DNA of 35,543 nt from Aliidiomarina taiwanensis (GTDB taxonomy: Bacteria; Pseudomonadota; Gammaproteobacteria; Enterobacterales; Alteromonadaceae): positions 1-35,543 of the forward strand of contig NZ_PIPQ01000012.1 of the NCBI RefSeq assembly GCF_003987015.1, in the 5' to 3' direction. Below, piece by piece: positions 1 to 8,388 of this stretch. The first letter of the stretch is position 1. The number at the start of each line of letters is the position of its first letter. The notes beneath the pieces were generated by a model. That model was not told the DNA's origin. It searched no databases and was given only the letters and a program-made list of their open reading frames with translations. The translations under genes were made by a program, and so were the position numbers.

Positions 1-1
1 A

Positions 2-154
2 GGCTGCAACTTACGGATATTGACCAACGAGATGCTGACCAAAATACAGCAGCGTATAAATCTCAGGCCGCGTAAGGTACTAGGGTTTAAGCAACCAGAT
101 GTAATTTTTAAAGAGCAATTGCAGTACACGCAGAGCGAGTGTTGCAGTTATTAG
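2..154 (+). CDS. IS30-family transposase, C-terminal fragment (5' end outside window)
   Basis: This is the tail of the DDE transposase that cuts and joins the ends of an IS30-family element. Reading from base 2, the frame contains NLRPRKVLGFKQPDVIF, the conserved C-terminal signature of IS30 transposases (N-RPRK-LG-KTP--VF in the family), and stops at 152-154. The last residues (ECCSY) are unlike the usual hydrophobic -VAL- ending. The neighbouring frame reads SVAVIS and then stops, so a small frameshift close to the C-terminus is possible. The family call is firm. Whether this copy is active cannot be judged from the fragment. Confidence 0.78.
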   Translation, partial: GCNLRILTNEMLTKIQQRINLRPRKVLGFKQPDVIFKEQLQYTQSECCSY

Positions 155-165
155 TTGAATCTAGG
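137..165 (+). repeat. IS30 right terminal inverted repeat (IRR)
   Basis: The reverse complement of these 29 bases aligns without gaps to 35375-35403 with 24 identities, including an 11/12 match over the inner part (AATAACYGCAAC). It overlaps the transposase stop codon, as is usual in compact IS30 elements. Confidence 0.72.
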
Positions 166-235
166 AAATACCAAAAATTAATATAGTAAGAGCCTATATT
201 GCATTCCCATCCACCCTTGGGATAAGCTTGCCTTT

Positions 236-691
236 ATGACTGATACAGCCCGACAACAACGCAGCTTAACCAGCCTGCTTATTATGCTTTTAGTGCTTGT
301 GCTCTGCACAGGGCAGGCCAGTGGGCATATACAAAGTTGTAAAGGCGGGCACTCGGTTAACTCAGTACCAGCTATGAGCAGTGCCACAGCGGCGGGGCCA
401 CTCGAGTCGCTCACTGCGCCGTCGCTCGCTTTCTCGCCCGCAGTTTCTACCCTGATAAATCTCAACATACTGCTTGAGTTAAGCCAAAGCGACTGCGACC
501 TCACCTCGCATCTTATCCAAAGCTCACAACCACATGATGCTTCGAAGCTGCCTGTGGTGTTAATATTGCTCTTTATATTAACCGCTCTGGTGCGAAACTG
601 TAGCACTCTACGTACGACACGAAATGGCTTTCCTCCAGTGCCTCAATGGCGCTACCGTCCACACCTACATTTCTGCGTGTTCAACGAGTAA
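236..691 (+). CDS. Small membrane protein upstream of scsB, function unknown
   Basis: A 151-residue protein I cannot assign to a named family. It has an N-terminal hydrophobic segment (about residues 13-30, signal peptide or anchor), a Cys/His-bearing stretch (HIQSCKGGH near 31-39), a second hydrophobic helix (about 105-118, VVLILLFILTALV) and an aromatic and basic tail, WRYRPHLHFCVFNE. Small proteins with two hydrophobic segments and such an HLHFC-type tail occur, as I recall, next to copper-tolerance genes in gammaproteobacteria, and this one sits 54 bp before scsB on the same strand. A metal-linked role is therefore inference. The ATG has only a weak ribosome site. An overlapping minus-strand frame (178-606) is judged non-coding because it has no recognisable domain and the plus frame shows a coherent membrane topology. 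Confidence 0.55.
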   Translation: MTDTARQQRSLTSLLIMLLVLVLCTGQASGHIQSCKGGHSVNSVPAMSSATAAGPLESLTAPSLAFSPAVSTLINLNILLELSQSDCDLTSHLIQSSQPHDASKLPVVLILLFILTALVRNCSTLRTTRNGFPPVPQWRYRPHLHFCVFNE

Positions 692-745
692 ATAACCACT
701 TCAACAAAACAGTATTTAGTTGTTTTTATTTGAAGGAGTTTTGCT

Positions 746-2857
746 ATGCGTTGGCTAACGCACATTTTATTGTACGTGTTTATGTTTACGGTGTTTGCGG
801 CTAAAGCCAGCACACCAAGTAGTACCACAGGTTGGCTACAGCACCCAGACCATCCCCCGGTACAGGTCCAGCTGAGTTTAACGGGCACAGGAGATCCTGA
901 AGAAGGCATAGTGCACGCTGTGCTTGAGGTGCAGCTAAAGGACGACTGGAAAACCTATTGGCGCTCCCCAGGCGAGGGCGGCATTGCACCTACTGGGGTT
1001 TGGAGCGAAAGCACCAACGTTCAGCAGGTTGAATGGCACTGGCCCAGTCCGCAGCGCTACCAGGTGGCGGGTATTGAAACCGTTGGTTACAAAGAACAGG
1101 TCGCGTTCCCGCTGCACATTCAAGTGGCTGATTGGCAGCAGCCTGTGCACCTACAAGGTGTCCTTACCATGTCGTCTTGCACGGATATGTGCGTACTGAC
1201 GGATTACGATATTGCCCTGTCTTTTACCCCCGCTGAACTGGTGCCAAATGACCAGGTGCACTTTGCGTATCAGCAAGCACTCGCTCAGGTGCCTCGCACA
1301 TTATTAACGAATGGCGAACAACAGGGGCTATTCGTAGAGCAGGCGGTATGGAACAAAGAAACCTCGAAACTGCAGGTGCGTTTACAAACGCCCAGTGCTT
1401 TGGTCAGCCCCGATGTGTTTGTGGACACCTTTGCGGAGGACATTCGCGATATCACAGTGAAACCGCCGCAGATAACCTTTGAAGGCAGAACCTTGGAATT
1501 TAGCGTCGATATTGAGCATTGGCTGGGCGACGTAGACTTAGTAGGTCAGCCGATTCAAGTAAGCCTGGTAGATGAAACCATGGCGTACGAACTGCAGGTG
1601 TCCCCCCAAGCAGGCTCGTTCACTTCGCAGTCGGGCGGCAGCGGTACGGCTGAGTTGAGTTGGGGGGCTCTTATTTTATTCTCCCTGCTTGGCGGGCTTA
1701 TTTTAAATATTATGCCCTGTGTGCTGCCCGTGCTTGGCATGAAGTTACAGTCAGTGCTAACCGACAACCGCCAGCAAGCCTTGGTGCGTAAACAGTTTCT
1801 GGCTTCGGCGGCCGGTATTGTGGTGTCCTTCTGGCTTATTGCTGTGGGCCTGTTGGTGTTAAAGCAAAGTGGCTCGGCCATAGGCTGGGGCATTCAATTT
1901 CAAAGCCCTTACTTCCTTGGCTTTATGGTGTTGGTTACCTGGTTGTTCACCTTAAATTTGGCGGGCGTGTTTAGTATTCGTTTGCCCGGAAATATGAGCA
2001 CCTGGGCGGCTACGAAAGGGGACCAATCCTTATCAGGCCAGTTTGTGCAAGGCATGTTTGCCACCTTATTGGCTACCCCTTGTTCTGCGCCCTTCTTAGG
2101 CACAGCTATAGGCTTTGCCCTTGCCGCCAGTGCGTTACAAATGCTCACTATATTCACCTTGCTTGGGCTCGGTATGGCCTTGCCTTGGCTATTAGTAGCA
2201 GCACGGCCACGACTGGCGCTGTTATTACCAAAGCCCGGAAGATGGATGAATGTCACTAAAGTTATTTTTAGCTTTCTGCTTGCGGCCACCACAGTGTGGC
2301 TACTGTTTTTGCTCCGTAACCATGTAGAGCTAACCCTGTGGCGAGTTGTATTTGCCGTGTTGGTCATTATTAGCTTTGTGTTGATATGGCGTATGTATGG
2401 CGCTCGGGGTGTGGCCTTGAGCTTTGCCCTTGGCTTTATGAGCTTGTTTGGTGCCATTGCGTTTGCCGTGCTGACATCTGACGAGACCAACCCGCCACCG
2501 AGCTGGCAACCACTCAAAGTGCATGCCATTGAACAGGAAGTGGCGGCAGGCAAATTGGTGTTTGTAGATGTCACCGCCGACTGGTGCATTACTTGTAAAG
2601 CCAATGAAGTAGGCGTGTTGCTACAAAACCCCGTGTACCAAGCACTACAGGCCCACGACGTGGTGCTTATGCAAGGAGACTGGACCCGACCCAGCGACTA
2701 TGTAACCCAGTATTTAAAGTCCCACAACCGCTACGGTGTGCCTTTCAATAAAGTGTATGGCCCAGGCGCACCGGAAGGAATAGAACTACCCGTACTACTA
2801 AACCAGCAAGCTGTTATGGCTGCTTTTGAAAATGCCCGTGAAAGGAGAACACAATGA
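746..2857 (+). CDS. scsB: ScsB/DsbD-like transmembrane thiol-disulfide reductase
   Basis: It carries electrons from cytoplasmic thioredoxin across the inner membrane to periplasmic partners, here most likely ScsC. The order is: signal peptide (1-21); a ScsB-type N-terminal periplasmic domain with the WKTYWRSPGEGG signature (about 69-80) and the pair C145-x3-C149; an eight-helix CcdA/DsbD-like core whose two cysteines are visible in MPCVLP (C325) and ATPCSAP (C446); and a C-terminal periplasmic thioredoxin domain with W-C614-I-T-C617-K. At 703 residues it is longer than classical DsbD (about 565), as expected for ScsB. A GAAGGAG ribosome site lies 8 bases before the ATG. The stop overlaps the scsC start (ATGA), so the two are translationally coupled. 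In studied bacteria Scs proteins protect against copper and oxidative stress. Confidence 0.93.
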   Translation: MRWLTHILLYVFMFTVFAAKASTPSSTTGWLQHPDHPPVQVQLSLTGTGDPEEGIVHAVLEVQLKDDWKTYWRSPGEGGIAPTGVWSESTNVQQVEWHWPSPQRYQVAGIETVGYKEQVAFPLHIQVADWQQPVHLQGVLTMSSCTDMCVLTDYDIALSFTPAELVPNDQVHFAYQQALAQVPRTLLTNGEQQGLFVEQAVWNKETSKLQVRLQTPSALVSPDVFVDTFAEDIRDITVKPPQITFEGRTLEFSVDIEHWLGDVDLVGQPIQVSLVDETMAYELQVSPQAGSFTSQSGGSGTAELSWGALILFSLLGGLILNIMPCVLPVLGMKLQSVLTDNRQQALVRKQFLASAAGIVVSFWLIAVGLLVLKQSGSAIGWGIQFQSPYFLGFMVLVTWLFTLNLAGVFSIRLPGNMSTWAATKGDQSLSGQFVQGMFATLLATPCSAPFLGTAIGFALAASALQMLTIFTLLGLGMALPWLLVAARPRLALLLPKPGRWMNVTKVIFSFLLAATTVWLLFLLRNHVELTLWRVVFAVLVIISFVLIWRMYGARGVALSFALGFMSLFGAIAFAVLTSDETNPPPSWQPLKVHAIEQEVAAGKLVFVDVTADWCITCKANEVGVLLQNPVYQALQAHDVVLMQGDWTRPSDYVTQYLKSHNRYGVPFNKVYGPGAPEGIELPVLLNQQAVMAAFENARERRTQ

Positions 2858-3585
2858 AAACTTGGATAACCCAGCTAATTGTTGCAGCCAGTGTGGTGCT
2901 GTTCATCAGTACTGGCGTGAAAGCACAAGAGCGTACCGAGCTGACGCAACAAATTGAAGAAATAAACCAAATACTGCAAGAACACCCGGCTATAGTGCCT
3001 GACCTGTTGGCCAGTTTGCATAATTACCTTGAAAGCAGACAGCAAAGCCAACAAGCATTACAAGCGCATCATGGGTGGCTGTACCAAAACGACGCGACTC
3101 ACCCGTGGATGGGCGCGTCCAACCCAGAGCTAACGCTGGTTGTGTTTACCGACTACGACTGCCCCTACTGTAAGCGTCTCGACCCTCACTTACAAAAGCT
3201 GGTGCAAGAGTACCCGCAAGTAAAGGTCATTAGCGTGCTGGTCCCATTACGGAAGCAACAGCTAGCCGGTAGCCCGGTTAACTCGGCGGAGTTTGGTTTA
3301 AATGTATGGCACGACAATCCGGCGAACTACCCACAAGTGGAAAACTTGATGTATCGGAAGAATGGCCTGCATGACGCAAACTCCATACGCCAGGTGGCGC
3401 AGCGAAGTGAAACCAGCTCGCTGATAAAGTCGAATACACAGGTAAAACAAGCCATCGACAGAAACTACCGTGTATTTACAGAGCTTGGGCTGCGAGGAAC
3501 CCCCGCCATTCTTATCGGCGAGGGCGTTATTCCAGGTTATGTGGAATATGAACAGCTTGAAGAAGTGGTGCGCTCACAACTGTAG
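2854..3585 (+). CDS. scsC: ScsC-like DsbA-family periplasmic disulfide protein
   Basis: A 243-residue exported thiol-disulfide protein with a signal peptide cleaved near VKA|QE (24/25). Residues about 25-75 form a charged and Gln-rich helical stalk like the trimerising N-terminus of ScsC. The thioredoxin fold follows, with active site C103-P-Y-C106 (FTDYDCPYCKR) and the cis-proline T216-P217 (RGTPAIL). CPYC is the redox motif of DsbC/ScsC-type isomerases rather than the CPHC of oxidising DsbA. The gene overlaps scsB by 4 bases, so ScsB is the probable reductant that keeps it in the dithiol state. The role (isomerase or copper-binding shuttle) follows from the family; oligomeric state is inferred from the stalk. 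Confidence 0.92.
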   Translation: MKTWITQLIVAASVVLFISTGVKAQERTELTQQIEEINQILQEHPAIVPDLLASLHNYLESRQQSQQALQAHHGWLYQNDATHPWMGASNPELTLVVFTDYDCPYCKRLDPHLQKLVQEYPQVKVISVLVPLRKQQLAGSPVNSAEFGLNVWHDNPANYPQVENLMYRKNGLHDANSIRQVAQRSETSSLIKSNTQVKQAIDRNYRVFTELGLRGTPAILIGEGVIPGYVEYEQLEEVVRSQL

Positions 3586-3605
3586 CGCACACTGCTGCGG
3601 TGGCC

Positions 3606-3860
3606 TTAGCTTTTCGGGCTCAGGTCGCCGGGCAAAAACTTACACACAAACACCATCATGCCGTAGGTTTCAAAAGAAAACTTCATGCAGGCCTGTAAGG
3701 CGGCCATCACAGTGTCGTATTCGCCAAACACTTGTGTGCTTAAGGTGTTGGTGATGATGTTCAAGTCGCCTTGCTTGCCCAGCTCGTCTAAAAAGCCTTG
3801 TATAGCCGGAATGTAGTTGGCGGTGAGTGGGTAATTACTAATTTCTACGGTTAACTGCAT
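3606..3860 (-). CDS. YkoF/MTH1187-type thiamine-binding protein
   Basis: An 84-residue single-domain ferredoxin-like protein (DUF77/MTH1187/YkoF type). The family signature is clear: MQLTVEISNYPL at the N-terminus, NTLSTQVFGEYDTVMAAL in the middle and FVCKFLPGD at the end. Members bind thiamine or its hydroxymethylpyrimidine moiety in the cytoplasm and are thought to help salvage. I start it at the ATG at 3860 because AGAGG lies 6 bases upstream; a further in-frame codon 18 bases earlier would add six residues with no better site. It lies downstream of the TonB receptor on the same strand, but a strong hairpin separates them, so it is probably transcribed separately. No thiamine riboswitch was recognised upstream. 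Confidence 0.85.
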   Translation of the reverse strand: MQLTVEISNYPLTANYIPAIQGFLDELGKQGDLNIITNTLSTQVFGEYDTVMAALQACMKFSFETYGMMVFVCKFLPGDLSPKS

Positions 3861-3911
3861 TGGAACCTCTGTAACCAAAATATTGAACCCATAAGCATAT
3901 CATACCCATAA

Positions 3912-3951
3912 AAAAAGCAGCCTGTGGGTTTCCCCCCAAAGGCTGCTTTTT
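3912..3951. terminator. Bidirectional rho-independent terminator
   Basis: A perfect 11-bp stem (AAAAAGCAGCC / GGCTGCTTTTT, arms 3912-3922 and 3941-3951) encloses an 18-base loop that can itself pair weakly (TGGG with CCCA). A/T runs on both sides make it usable in either direction. It lies 17 bases past the TonB-receptor stop and most likely ends that transcript. Confidence 0.85.
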
Positions 3952-3967
3952 ACAATTGGCGTACTAC

Positions 3968-6373
3968 TTAGAAGCGGTAGTTTAACTCTGCATAGTAGTA
4001 GCCACCGTTAAAACCAAAAGGCGCGTTGGTGTTCGGGTACATAAAAATACCGTTGAACTGGTTTTCTGGAAGTTGTTTGTCTGGGTAAGTATCAAACAAG
4101 TTTTGCGCCCCCACTCTTACCCCTAAAGCGTCGGTTGCTTGGTACAACACAGAGGCGTCAACAATGACTTTACCGCCAAAGGTGGTTTGCACTCCGGCGT
4201 TGTTTTCAAGTACATAGTCGCCAAAGTAGCTAAAGGCCATGTGGGTTTTCAGTTTGTTGTAGTCGTGGGTAAACGACAGAGTGCCGCTATTTTGAGGCAC
4301 CGAGCGGGTCATGCGAGTACGCTCTACGTTATCAAATAGCTTGTCTTGTAAGCCGTCGAGTATGGTGGGTAGGTTCACCGCGTCAATGCTGGTTTTGTTA
4401 TACCCATAGGCCGCTTGTACTTTTAACTGCCCCCATTGGTCTAAGTCGAGTTGCTTGGCCACTACAACGTCGAGGCCTCGGGTTGTGGTATCAACCGCGT
4501 TAATAAAGAAGCGTGCGTTGTCGGCCCCTGCCACAAGCAAAGCGTCTGCAACGGCTGGCGAGTCCGCTGGAATCAGCGAGCTGGACAAAATAATGCGGTC
4601 GTCAATTTGAATTTGGAAGGCGTCTACGGTGACAGACCAACCATTATGGCCATTCCAAACAGCCCCTAAGCTTAGGCTTTGCGACTCTTCTGGTTGCAAG
4701 GCACCCACTTGTAGTTCGCGGGCCACATTACTTAAGTTGTTAAACGTACCCGACTGCTCAGGCACAAGTTCGCCGTTGCGGTTTACAAACAAGGTTGAAA
4801 TGTTGGTGAAGTACAGCTGCTGCACGCTTGGCGCACGGAAACCTGTGTTCGCTGTGGCGCGTACCGCAAACTCGTCGGTAATAGCATAGCGACCAGACAG
4901 CTTCCAACTGGTGTTACTACCAAAGTCGGAATAGTCTTCAAAGCGCATTGCTGCGGCCCATTGGAAGTTTTCCGTTAGCTGGTTTTCTAGCTCAACATAT
5001 ATACCCGTGTTATTACGCGACTCGTCTACCTCGGAGTCAGGGTGGAACCCAGTGAACCCTTGGCTTCCCGCAGGGCGGTTGTCGTAGCCACCGTCTTGGT
5101 ATGAGGCGGGCTCACCGGCTTGAATTTGGTAAGCGTTATCACGGTAGCTGACCCCAAAGGCCACGGCTAAGTCAGAATAATTATAAAACTTAAAGAACCG
5201 CGACAGTTCGAAACTGGCGTTCATTTCATCGTGAATTAAGGTTCCTGTGTCGAAGTTGGTTGGGGAGTTTGGCCCCATAGACGCGTTCAAGGAGTTTTCT
5301 AACCGGTAGTTAAACTCACTCTTGCCGTAAACAACCGAGGCGTCGGCAAACCACTCACCTATATCAAACTTATAACCTGCGGCTAGTGAAACGTCGGTGG
5401 TTTCAGGTGCTAGGGTCGGTAAGAAACCGTGTGGGTATATTTCAATGACGTTGCGGTTGTCGAGGGCGCGGCGGTAAAACGCGCCGGACTTGGTGGTGCG
5501 CTTACTGTAGCCACCAAACGAATAGAGTTCGCCCGTGCCTACTTGGTAGTTGGCGTTGTAAAACAAACCCGTATTTTCAAACTCTGCGTCGCCCACGTGG
5601 TGGTTCTTGCGGTTAAAGGTGTCTTCCCGTGGGTCTAAGTCGCCATTGGGTAAGGTGGGGTACTGTTGGCGCGGGTCTAGCCCGGCGCGGTTGGTGCTGC
5701 CCTTGTCGTGGTATTCGCCTGAAAACACAATGGCACCGCGGTCGTTTAAGTTCACCCCAAAACTACCGTGCAGCTTCACTTGCTCGCCGTCACCTTCATA
5801 GGTTTGGCCAACACTTAAGCTGACATCACCACCTTGTGGGTTGTCTTTTAATACAATGTTAATAACCCCAGCAATGGCGTCAGAGCCGTATTGCGCTGAA
5901 GCACCGTCTCGCAACACTTCAATGCGCTTAATGGCGGAAATAGGAATGGCGTTTAAGTCCACGTTCGAACTGCCCCGGCCTGTGGTCCCGTTTAAGTGCA
6001 CTAAGGCGCTACTGTGACGGCGCTTGCCGTTAATGAGCACCAGCGTATGGTCTGGCGAAAGGCCACGCAGTGAGGCAGGGCGTACTGCATCGGAGCCGTC
6101 CGTAATAGACGAGGTAGGGAAGTTAAAGCTCGGCACCGCATACTGTAACGCTTTCGCTGTTTCAGTAAAGCCAGAAGCAACAAGGTCTTCTCCGGAAATA
6201 ATATCAACTGGAGCCGAGCCCTCAGTTGCCGTACGAACACTTAAACGTGAGCCAATGACTTGAATACGCTCATCAGCTTTTTCATCTGCGGACTGCTCCG
6301 CCTGTTGTGCAAAACTAACAAGAGGCGTAGACACGATAGCGGCTACAGCAACACTAATCAGAGTTTTCTTCAT
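3968..6373 (-). CDS. TonB-dependent outer-membrane receptor
   Basis: An 801-residue outer-membrane active transporter powered by TonB-ExbBD. Residues 1-22 are a signal peptide (SFA|QQ), followed by a TonB-box-like stretch (ERIQVIGSR). The plug domain follows (about 45-175), with the family motifs VDLNAIPISAIKRIEVLRDG and SAQYGSDAIAGVINIVLK. The remainder is a 22-strand barrel ending in an aromatic-terminated strand, AELNYRF. The ATG has AGGGA 9 bases upstream. It stands alone: no inner-membrane transporter or FecIR-like regulator is adjacent and I saw no clear Fur box in the 148 bp upstream, so the substrate (siderophore, cobalamin, nickel, saccharide or other) is open. It is unrelated in detail to the second receptor at 18.5-20.9 kb. 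Confidence 0.93.
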   Translation of the reverse strand: MKKTLISVAVAAIVSTPLVSFAQQAEQSADEKADERIQVIGSRLSVRTATEGSAPVDIISGEDLVASGFTETAKALQYAVPSFNFPTSSITDGSDAVRPASLRGLSPDHTLVLINGKRRHSSALVHLNGTTGRGSSNVDLNAIPISAIKRIEVLRDGASAQYGSDAIAGVINIVLKDNPQGGDVSLSVGQTYEGDGEQVKLHGSFGVNLNDRGAIVFSGEYHDKGSTNRAGLDPRQQYPTLPNGDLDPREDTFNRKNHHVGDAEFENTGLFYNANYQVGTGELYSFGGYSKRTTKSGAFYRRALDNRNVIEIYPHGFLPTLAPETTDVSLAAGYKFDIGEWFADASVVYGKSEFNYRLENSLNASMGPNSPTNFDTGTLIHDEMNASFELSRFFKFYNYSDLAVAFGVSYRDNAYQIQAGEPASYQDGGYDNRPAGSQGFTGFHPDSEVDESRNNTGIYVELENQLTENFQWAAAMRFEDYSDFGSNTSWKLSGRYAITDEFAVRATANTGFRAPSVQQLYFTNISTLFVNRNGELVPEQSGTFNNLSNVARELQVGALQPEESQSLSLGAVWNGHNGWSVTVDAFQIQIDDRIILSSSLIPADSPAVADALLVAGADNARFFINAVDTTTRGLDVVVAKQLDLDQWGQLKVQAAYGYNKTSIDAVNLPTILDGLQDKLFDNVERTRMTRSVPQNSGTLSFTHDYNKLKTHMAFSYFGDYVLENNAGVQTTFGGKVIVDASVLYQATDALGVRVGAQNLFDTYPDKQLPENQFNGIFMYPNTNAPFGFNGGYYYAELNYRF

Positions 6374-6521
6374 GACATCATCCCTAGGTTGTTTACTTTA
6401 TAGGCTTACTCTTTCGAAGCTAAGCCAAACGGAGCACTTGGTCAAGGAAGAGTTGGTTGGTAAAAGTGTTTTTCTAGCTATTTAATTGTTGAGTATGTTG
6501 CTGGCTTGTTGTGTTTGGTGC

Positions 6522-7814
6522 TTATTTCACCCGAGGTAACTGGCGCCATTGGGTGGTATAGGCCGGGGAAAGGTATTCACGCTTCATGTTCCAGCTGTGT
6601 TTAAGGTGTTCGCCGGTTAAAAACACACGGCCTTTACCCGACTGATTAATGCTGTCCATGACCTGCATCAGCCGACGGCTACCTGGCTGCGAACCAAAGT
6701 AGGGGGTGTTCGTTTCGGCTAGTTCGGTGTCAGCAAACAAACTCGGGGTGTAACTGCCTGGGGTATAAAAGTCGGCAAGCATCACCCCAGCTTTTTTATA
6801 AGGGTAACCGTTCCGCCAAATGCGTTTCAATAAGGCCACGGCTTGCTGAGTTAAGTCGCGGGTGTCGGCCGTTGGCTGTGTTAATTCGACCGTTGCGCTG
6901 TTGCTGTATTGTGGTTGTTCCGACTGAAAGCGATTGGTGCATAAAAACACACTCAGCACTTTCGCCTCGAGTCCTTCGTGCCGTAACTTTTCTGCTGCGC
7001 GGGCAGTGTAGTGGGCCAAGGCTTCATGCATTTTCGCAAATTCCGTAACAGGCGTACCAAAGGAACGGCTGCTTACCAACTGCTTTTTACTAGCGGGTGC
7101 TTCTTCTAGCGCAATACACGACTCGCCATTCAGCTCACGTACGGTGCGTTCTAGCACCACAGAAAACTGCCGCCGTATGCGGCTAGGGTCGCTTTGGGCT
7201 AAGTCTAAAGCGGTGTGAATATTTAAAGCGGCTAAACGCTTACTTAAACGCCGACCGACCCCCCACACTTCACCCACAGGCAACAGCGCAAGTAACTTTT
7301 GTTGCCGTGTGCGGGCGGTTAAGTCGACCACACCACCGGTGGCCGGGTAGGCTTTGGCCGCATGGTTGGCAAGTTTAGCAAGGGTTTTGGTTGGTGCCAT
7401 TCCCACACACACATGTATACCCACCCACTGTAAGATGGTTTGCTTTACTTGCATGCCAAAAGCTTCAAGCTCATTCATACCGGTTAAATCAAGAAAGGCC
7501 TCATCAATGGAGTACACCTCTACGCGTGGTGACAGCTGCTCGAGAATGCGCATAACGCGGCTACTAATATCGCCGTACAAAGCATAGTTCGACGAAAAGG
7601 TGTGCACCCCATAACGTTTTATAAGGTCTTGTATTTGAAATACAGGCACCGCCATTTTTATGCCAAGGGCCTTGGCTTCAGGCGAGCGTGCGACCACACA
7701 GCCGTCGTTATTCGACAGCACCACCACAGGTTGCTCGGCAAGATCGGGCCGAAACAGCTTTTCACAGCTGGCGTAAAAGTTGTTGCAGTCCACCAGGGCA
7801 AATACCGCAGACAT
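6522..7814 (-). CDS. umuC: DNA polymerase V catalytic subunit UmuC
   Basis: A Y-family translesion polymerase that with UmuD'2 copies damaged templates during the SOS response. From the ATG at 7814 it is 430 residues (E. coli UmuC is 422). The catalytic acidic residues are D9 (FALVDCNNFYASCE) and D104-E105 (YSIDEAFLDL). Also visible are the finger motif VVVLSNNDGCVVARS, the helix-hairpin-helix region (VWGVGRRLSKRL) and the DUF4113-like C-terminus (PYFGSQPGSRRLMQVMD). A GTG at 7826 overlaps the umuD stop by one base and would add four residues (MARP). I prefer the ATG because family members begin just before the F-A-L-V-D strand, but neither has a clear ribosome site and coupling to umuD is likely. 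Confidence 0.95.
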   Translation of the reverse strand: MSAVFALVDCNNFYASCEKLFRPDLAEQPVVVLSNNDGCVVARSPEAKALGIKMAVPVFQIQDLIKRYGVHTFSSNYALYGDISSRVMRILEQLSPRVEVYSIDEAFLDLTGMNELEAFGMQVKQTILQWVGIHVCVGMAPTKTLAKLANHAAKAYPATGGVVDLTARTRQQKLLALLPVGEVWGVGRRLSKRLAALNIHTALDLAQSDPSRIRRQFSVVLERTVRELNGESCIALEEAPASKKQLVSSRSFGTPVTEFAKMHEALAHYTARAAEKLRHEGLEAKVLSVFLCTNRFQSEQPQYSNSATVELTQPTADTRDLTQQAVALLKRIWRNGYPYKKAGVMLADFYTPGSYTPSLFADTELAETNTPYFGSQPGSRRLMQVMDSINQSGKGRVFLTGEHLKHSWNMKREYLSPAYTTQWRQLPRVK

Positions 7815-7825
7815 CGGGCGAGCCA

Positions 7826-8278
7826 CTAGGTGGATTTATGGCGAATGGTACGCACCACACTGGTCACCACGCCAAATATGTCGAGCTCGGCCCCTTCTTG
7901 TAGGGTAATGGGCGCATACTTTTTATTGCGCGGCACCAAGCGCGTGTGGGGCTTTAGTTCTAGTTGCTTTACCGTAAGCTCGCCATGCAAGCTGGCAATC
8001 ACAATGTCGCCATGGGCGGCCTGCAATGCGCGATCAACCACCAGTACGTCGTCGGCATAAATACCTGCGTCTTGCATGGAGTCGCCCTCCACACGCACAA
8101 AGAAAGTTGCCGCCGGGTGCTTTACGCATAACTCGTTTAAGTCGAGGGTTTGCTCAATATAGTCCTGTGCAGGCGAAGGAAAGCCAGCTGAAACCCGTTC
8201 GGTAAATAGGGGAATAGCTAGCTTTGGTTTCGATACAGCGGGAGTGCTTGTCGCTTGCCCTAATAATGTAGCGTGCAT
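7826..8278 (-). CDS. umuD: SOS mutagenesis protein UmuD (LexA-like autoprotease)
   Basis: A 150-residue protein that cleaves itself on RecA filaments to give UmuD', the partner of UmuC. The cleavage site is A31-G32 (RVSAGFPSP) and the Ser-Lys dyad is S67 (VEGDSMQ) with K104 (GELTVKQ). The 37-residue spacing equals that in E. coli (S60/K97). The start is the ATG at 8278, with GAGG 9 bases upstream. A longer frame from a GTG at 8299 is rejected because that codon lies inside the LexA operator. umuC follows directly, and the two form the SOS operon. Confidence 0.95.
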   Translation of the reverse strand: MHATLLGQATSTPAVSKPKLAIPLFTERVSAGFPSPAQDYIEQTLDLNELCVKHPAATFFVRVEGDSMQDAGIYADDVLVVDRALQAAHGDIVIASLHGELTVKQLELKPHTRLVPRNKKYAPITLQEGAELDIFGVVTSVVRTIRHKST

Positions 8279-8296
8279 GCTATAAACCTCATCAAA

Positions 8297-8316
8297 CACT
8301 GTGTATTTATACAGTA
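8297..8316. promoter_or_regulatory. LexA box (SOS operator) of umuDC
   Basis: CTGTGTATTTATACAG at 8299-8314 matches CTGT-N8-ACAG with an A/T-rich centre and the outer A/T of the extended 20-base consensus. It lies 20-35 bases upstream of the umuD ATG, where a bound LexA would cover the promoter. Confidence 0.9.
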
Positions 8317-8328
8317 TCTAATAAGTAA

Positions 8329-8362
8329 GGCCATTGCACAAGATAAAATAAAGGCAATGGCC
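8329..8362. terminator. Hairpin between nitroreductase gene and umuDC (possible terminator)
   Basis: A perfect 9-bp inverted repeat, GGCCATTGC (8329-8337) and GCAATGGCC (8354-8362), with a 16-base A/T-rich loop. It lies 27 bases beyond the nitroreductase stop and just upstream of the LexA box. A run of U is lacking, so intrinsic termination would be weak; it may insulate umuDC from read-through. Confidence 0.5.
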
Positions 8363-8388
8363 AAGCGACAAGGGGAAGGGCTTGTTTA

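Larger units (their letters stand above)
1..165 (+). mobile_element. IS30-family insertion sequence, right end (partial)
   Basis: The window opens inside an IS30-family element. It holds the last 50 codons of the transposase and the right terminal inverted repeat (137-165). Read inward, that repeat matches the left repeat of the element at the other edge (35375-35403) at 24 of 29 positions. The element lies in the + orientation, the same as the right-edge copy. The rest of it is outside the window. Its boundary near base 165 is inferred from where the match between the two repeats stops. Confidence 0.8.

Noticed and set aside
178-606. 142-codon minus-strand frame opposite the small protein upstream of scsB
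   Set aside because: No signal, membrane pattern or motif; the plus-strand frame has coherent hydrophobic segments and leads into scsB.
1909-2604. 231-codon minus-strand frame inside scsB
   Set aside because: It is the complement of the membrane-helix codons of scsB and has low-complexity composition with no domain.
8279-8299. GTG start adding seven residues to UmuD
   Set aside because: The codon lies inside the LexA operator and the ATG at 8278 has its own ribosome site.
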